The notes under the pieces were generated by a model that worked only from the letters and a program-made list of their open reading frames with translations, had not been told where the DNA came from and did no database searches. A stretch of DNA of 14,701 bases, from positions 1-14,701 of the forward strand of contig JAFALX010000071.1 in assembly GCA_019234035.1 (NCBI GenBank), written 5' to 3'. Shown here piece after piece: positions 13,393 to 14,701 of the stretch. The first letter of the stretch is position 1. Every line of letters begins with the position of its first letter. Source of the DNA: Candidatus Dormiibacterota bacterium. Its GTDB lineage: Bacteria > Chloroflexota > Dormibacteria > Aeolococcales > Aeolococcaceae. The position numbers were made by a program, and so were the translations under genes.

Positions 13393-14039
13393 TCCGGGTC
13401 CTCGTCGTCGATGATCAGGAGCTGGTGCGTGCCGGGCTGCGCACGATCCTCGAGTCTGCTGGAGACATCAGCGTCGTCGGCGAGGCGTCAGACGGCGGCG
13501 CGGCCATCGACGCAGCCAAACACCTGCGGCCTGACGTCGTGTTGATGGACATCCGCATGCCCAGCATGGACGGCGTGGAGGCGACGCGCCGCATGACCGG
13601 GACTCGCGTGGTCATGCTCACGACGTTCGATCACGACGAGTACGTCGTCGAGGCGCTCCGCGCCGGAGCGAGCGGCTTCCTGGTGAAGGACGCGCCTTCC
13701 GAGGAGTTGCTGCGCGCTGTGCGCGTCGTGGCTGCGGGGGACGCGCTCCTGTCGCCGTCGGTGACGCGGCGGATGCTCGCGCGTGTCGTCAACGCCGGAC
13801 CACCGGCCCGCACACCGCCGCCGGGGCTGACCGAGCTGACCGAACGCGAACGCGAGGTGCTCGAGCTGGTGGCGCACGGGAACTCCAACCAGGAGATCGC
13901 CGGCCGCCTCCACGTGACCGAGGCGACCGTCAAGACGCACGTGTCCCACCTCCTCGACAAGCTGGGGCTGCGCGATCGCGTGCAGGCCGTCGTGCTGGCC
14001 TACGAGAGCGGGCTCGTGACGCCGGGGGACCCTGTGTAA
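13389..14039 (+). CDS. Response regulator, NarL/LuxR family
   Basis: A 216-residue DNA-binding response regulator, cognate to the preceding kinase. The receiver domain is residues 1-118, with acidic pocket D8/D9, phosphoacceptor Asp54 (VVLMDIRMPSMDG), switch Thr78/79 (MLTTFD) and Lys100 (FLVKDAP). A Pro-rich linker at 136-147 leads to a GerE/LuxR helix-turn-helix at ~150-208: LTEREREVLELVAHGNSNQEIAGRL, then VTEATVKTHVSHLLDKLGLRDR. All functional residues are intact. The start is fixed by the ATGA overlap with the kinase. The likely targets are this operon's own promoter and envelope-stress genes, by inference from arrangement. Confidence 0.95.
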   Translation: MIRVLVVDDQELVRAGLRTILESAGDISVVGEASDGGAAIDAAKHLRPDVVLMDIRMPSMDGVEATRRMTGTRVVMLTTFDHDEYVVEALRAGASGFLVKDAPSEELLRAVRVVAAGDALLSPSVTRRMLARVVNAGPPARTPPPGLTELTEREREVLELVAHGNSNQEIAGRLHVTEATVKTHVSHLLDKLGLRDRVQAVVLAYESGLVTPGDPV

Positions 14040-14046
14040 CCGTCGG

Positions 14047-14075
14047 TTGAGGCCACGCGTTACACGTGTTATAGT
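14047..14075 (+). promoter_or_regulatory. Near-consensus promoter of the DUF6458 gene
   Basis: TTGAGG (14047-14052), a 17-base spacer and TATAGT (14070-14075) form the best promoter in the window. The spacer ends in the 8-base palindrome ACACGTGT (14062-14069), which could be an operator placed between -35 and -10. Transcription would start near 14082. Confidence 0.75.
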
Positions 14076-14080
14076 GGTCA

Positions 14081-14104
14081 TGTACTGTTTACTGATACAG
14101 TACA
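14081..14104 (+). promoter_or_regulatory. 5'-leader inverted repeat of the DUF6458 gene
   Basis: TGTACTGT, an 8-base loop and ACAGTACA form a perfect 8-bp dyad at the predicted transcription start. It ends exactly where the AAGGAGG ribosome-binding site (14104-14110) begins. As RNA it would be a 5'-terminal hairpin that could protect the message or expose the ribosome site; as DNA it could be an operator. Confidence 0.55.
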
Positions 14105-14119
14105 AGGAGGTTACGTATC

Positions 14120-14371
14120 ATGGGTCTCGGAGTAGGCATCTTTTTGGTTGCCGTTGGCGCGATCCTGGCGTTCGCGATCAACGTCAATACCGCAGCGCAG
14201 GGGGTTGACCTGCACACGATCGGCTTGATCCTCTTGGCCATCGGCGCCCTTGGGATCCTGCTATCGATGGTCTTCTGGTCGAGCTGGGGCGGTCCGGCAG
14301 CCTTCCGCCGCCGGACGACGACGACGAACGTGCCGCCGCCTGGCACGACGACGACGATCGACCAGTACTAA
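14120..14371 (+). CDS. DUF6458 family small membrane protein
   Basis: An 83-residue protein matching the actinobacterial DUF6458 pattern: GLGVGIFLVAVGAILAFAINV (helix 1, about 4-21), a GVDLHTIGLILLAIGALGILLSMVFW stretch (helix 2, about 34-53), and the family's SSWGGP before a basic RRR. The tail is Thr/Pro-rich (TTTTN, then PPPGTTTTI), encoded partly by an ACG repeat. Function is unknown. A near-consensus promoter, a full AAGGAGG nine bases before the ATG and a strong hairpin after the stop point to an abundantly made single-gene transcript. Base composition is a little less GC-rich than its neighbours. Confidence 0.9.
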   Translation: MGLGVGIFLVAVGAILAFAINVNTAAQGVDLHTIGLILLAIGALGILLSMVFWSSWGGPAAFRRRTTTTNVPPPGTTTTIDQY

Positions 14372-14390
14372 ACAGCAGCTCCCCTCCTCA

Positions 14391-14423
14391 GATGGCGGGC
14401 CGGGTCAGTCCCGGCCCGCCGTC
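14391..14423 (+). terminator. Strong GC hairpin after the DUF6458 gene
   Basis: GGCGGGCCGGG (14394-14404), a 5-base loop and CCCGGCCCGCC (14410-14420) form a perfect 11-bp stem, extendable by three more pairs with one G-T wobble. There is no T-run, as is common for intrinsic terminators in high-GC actinobacteria. It separates DUF6458 from tRNA-Sec. Confidence 0.8.
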
Positions 14424-14445
14424 GCCAGTGTTCGCACCCGGTTTG

Positions 14446-14460
14446 CGTACGCTGCGTACG
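14446..14460 (+). promoter_or_regulatory. Palindromic -10 region abutting tRNA-Sec
   Basis: CGTACGC-T-GCGTACG has perfect 7-base arms around a single base and touches the first base of the tRNA. It contains TACGCT (14448-14453), a -10-like box that would start transcription almost at the mature 5' end. No good -35 is seen at 16-18 bases. Confidence 0.35.
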
Positions 14461-14555
14461 GAGGCGTTTGGGCGCCTGGTGGTCCCCCTGGTCTTCAAAA
14501 CCAAGGTGGCCGAGCATCTCGGCCAGGCGGGTTCGATTCCCGTCCGCCTCCGCCA
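14460..14555 (+). tRNA. selC: tRNA-Sec (anticodon TCA)
   Basis: A 96-base tRNA for selenocysteine. The anticodon loop is CTTCAAA with TCA at 14495-14497, which reads UGA. The long variable arm TGGCCGAG-cat-CTCGGCCA is a perfect 8-bp stem. The T arm has GGGTTCGATTCCC, the acceptor stem is GGAGGCG/CGCCTCC, the discriminator is G and CCA is encoded (14553-14555). All are tRNA-Sec hallmarks. Two features are irregular: the eighth acceptor pair would be T-C, and the anticodon stem has a C-A mismatch or bulged A. The gene directly precedes selA, as expected of a selenocysteine locus. Confidence 0.95.
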
Positions 14556-14573
14556 GCGAACGCTGATCTCTTG

Positions 14574-14701
14574 ATGCACCCCGACCCGCGCCGGGCCGTC
14601 CCGTCAACCGACTCCGTGCTGTCGCATCCGCGGCTGGTCGACGCGCAGCGCCTCCTCGGACGCTCGGCGGTTCGAGGCGCGGTGCACGCCGCGCAGGACC
14701 G
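14574..14701 (+). CDS. selA: L-seryl-tRNA(Sec) selenium transferase, N-terminus (runs off window)
   Basis: The frame opens at ATG 14574 and runs out of the window after 42 codons. It reads MHPDPRRAVPSTDSVLSHPR, then LVDAQRLLGRSAVRGAVHAAQD. RR-x-VPSTDSVL followed by a helical segment ending VRGAVHAAQ fits the N-terminal domain of SelA, which binds tRNA-Sec. SelA is the PLP enzyme that converts Ser-tRNA(Sec) to Sec-tRNA(Sec) using selenophosphate; its catalytic Lys lies outside the window. The position 19 bases after tRNA-Sec strongly supports the call. No clear ribosome-binding sequence is seen before the ATG. Downstream, selB and perhaps selD would be expected. Confidence 0.82.
   Translation, partial: MHPDPRRAVPSTDSVLSHPRLVDAQRLLGRSAVRGAVHAAQD

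Noticed and set aside
1..14459. A selenoprotein gene with in-frame TGA near the Sec locus
   Set aside because: None of the recognised genes ends early at a TGA with family sequence continuing past it.
1..14701. CRISPR array, insertion sequence, riboswitch or biosynthetic cluster
   Set aside because: No spaced repeats, transposase, aptamer-like conserved leader or biosynthetic core enzymes were seen on either strand.

Overview
This GC-rich window, with dense gene packing, GTG starts, short mRNA leaders and ATGA overlaps, looks like an actinobacterial chromosome. DUF6458, zinc-finger/membrane proteins, PadR-HAAS and NarL-type two-component genes fit that phylum. Thermoleophilia is my best guess at class level, but no rRNA or other marker proves it. 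No prophage, transposon, integrase or CRISPR array is visible.

Layout, left to right. (1) 1-2201: the C-terminal end of an alpha/beta hydrolase, a tandem pair of paralogous zinc-finger two-TM proteins, and a convergent secreted esterase of the PHB-depolymerase/LpqC type. (2) 2371-3586: tRNA-Gln(TTG), a 220-base gap, and a proline-rich membrane-anchored protein with a probable beta-sandwich ectodomain. (3) 3599-4454: a deletion scar, in which the first codons of a YCII/DGPF-type gene are joined out of frame to the C-terminal two-thirds of an ECF42-type sigma factor. (4) 4567-5957: a DUF1003 membrane protein, converging on a three-gene operon (two-TM protein, XRE regulator, DUF2178-like membrane protein). 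A 45-base inverted-repeat promoter/operator sits at the head of that operon and an 18-base palindrome at the regulator's start codon. (5) 5990-8230: a DHA2-type MFS exporter divergent from an HxlR regulator, separated by an AT-rich shared promoter region. (6) 8267-10242: a small zinc-ribbon protein, a PadR/HAAS-type pair and an NTF2-like protein. (7) 10335-14039: a four-gene run of ABC ATPase, ABC permease, NarL-family histidine kinase and response regulator, the first and last pairs joined by ATGA overlaps. (8) 14047-14701: a strongly expressed-looking DUF6458 gene with its own near-consensus promoter, a GC hairpin terminator, tRNA-Sec(TCA) and the beginning of selA.

Several parts act as self-contained regulatory units: exporter with HxlR regulator, PadR with membrane partner, XRE regulator with membrane proteins, and ABC exporter with two-component system. 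Together these look like envelope-stress or toxic-compound sensing modules. The right edge enters a selenocysteine synthesis locus, so the host probably inserts Sec at UGA.

The points most worth a second look are the YCII/ECF42 deletion scar, the paired operator copies in the XRE operon, the Cys-to-Asp zinc-ligand swap between the tandem duplicates, and the irregular stem pairing of the tRNA-Sec. I did not find a clearly new multi-gene system.
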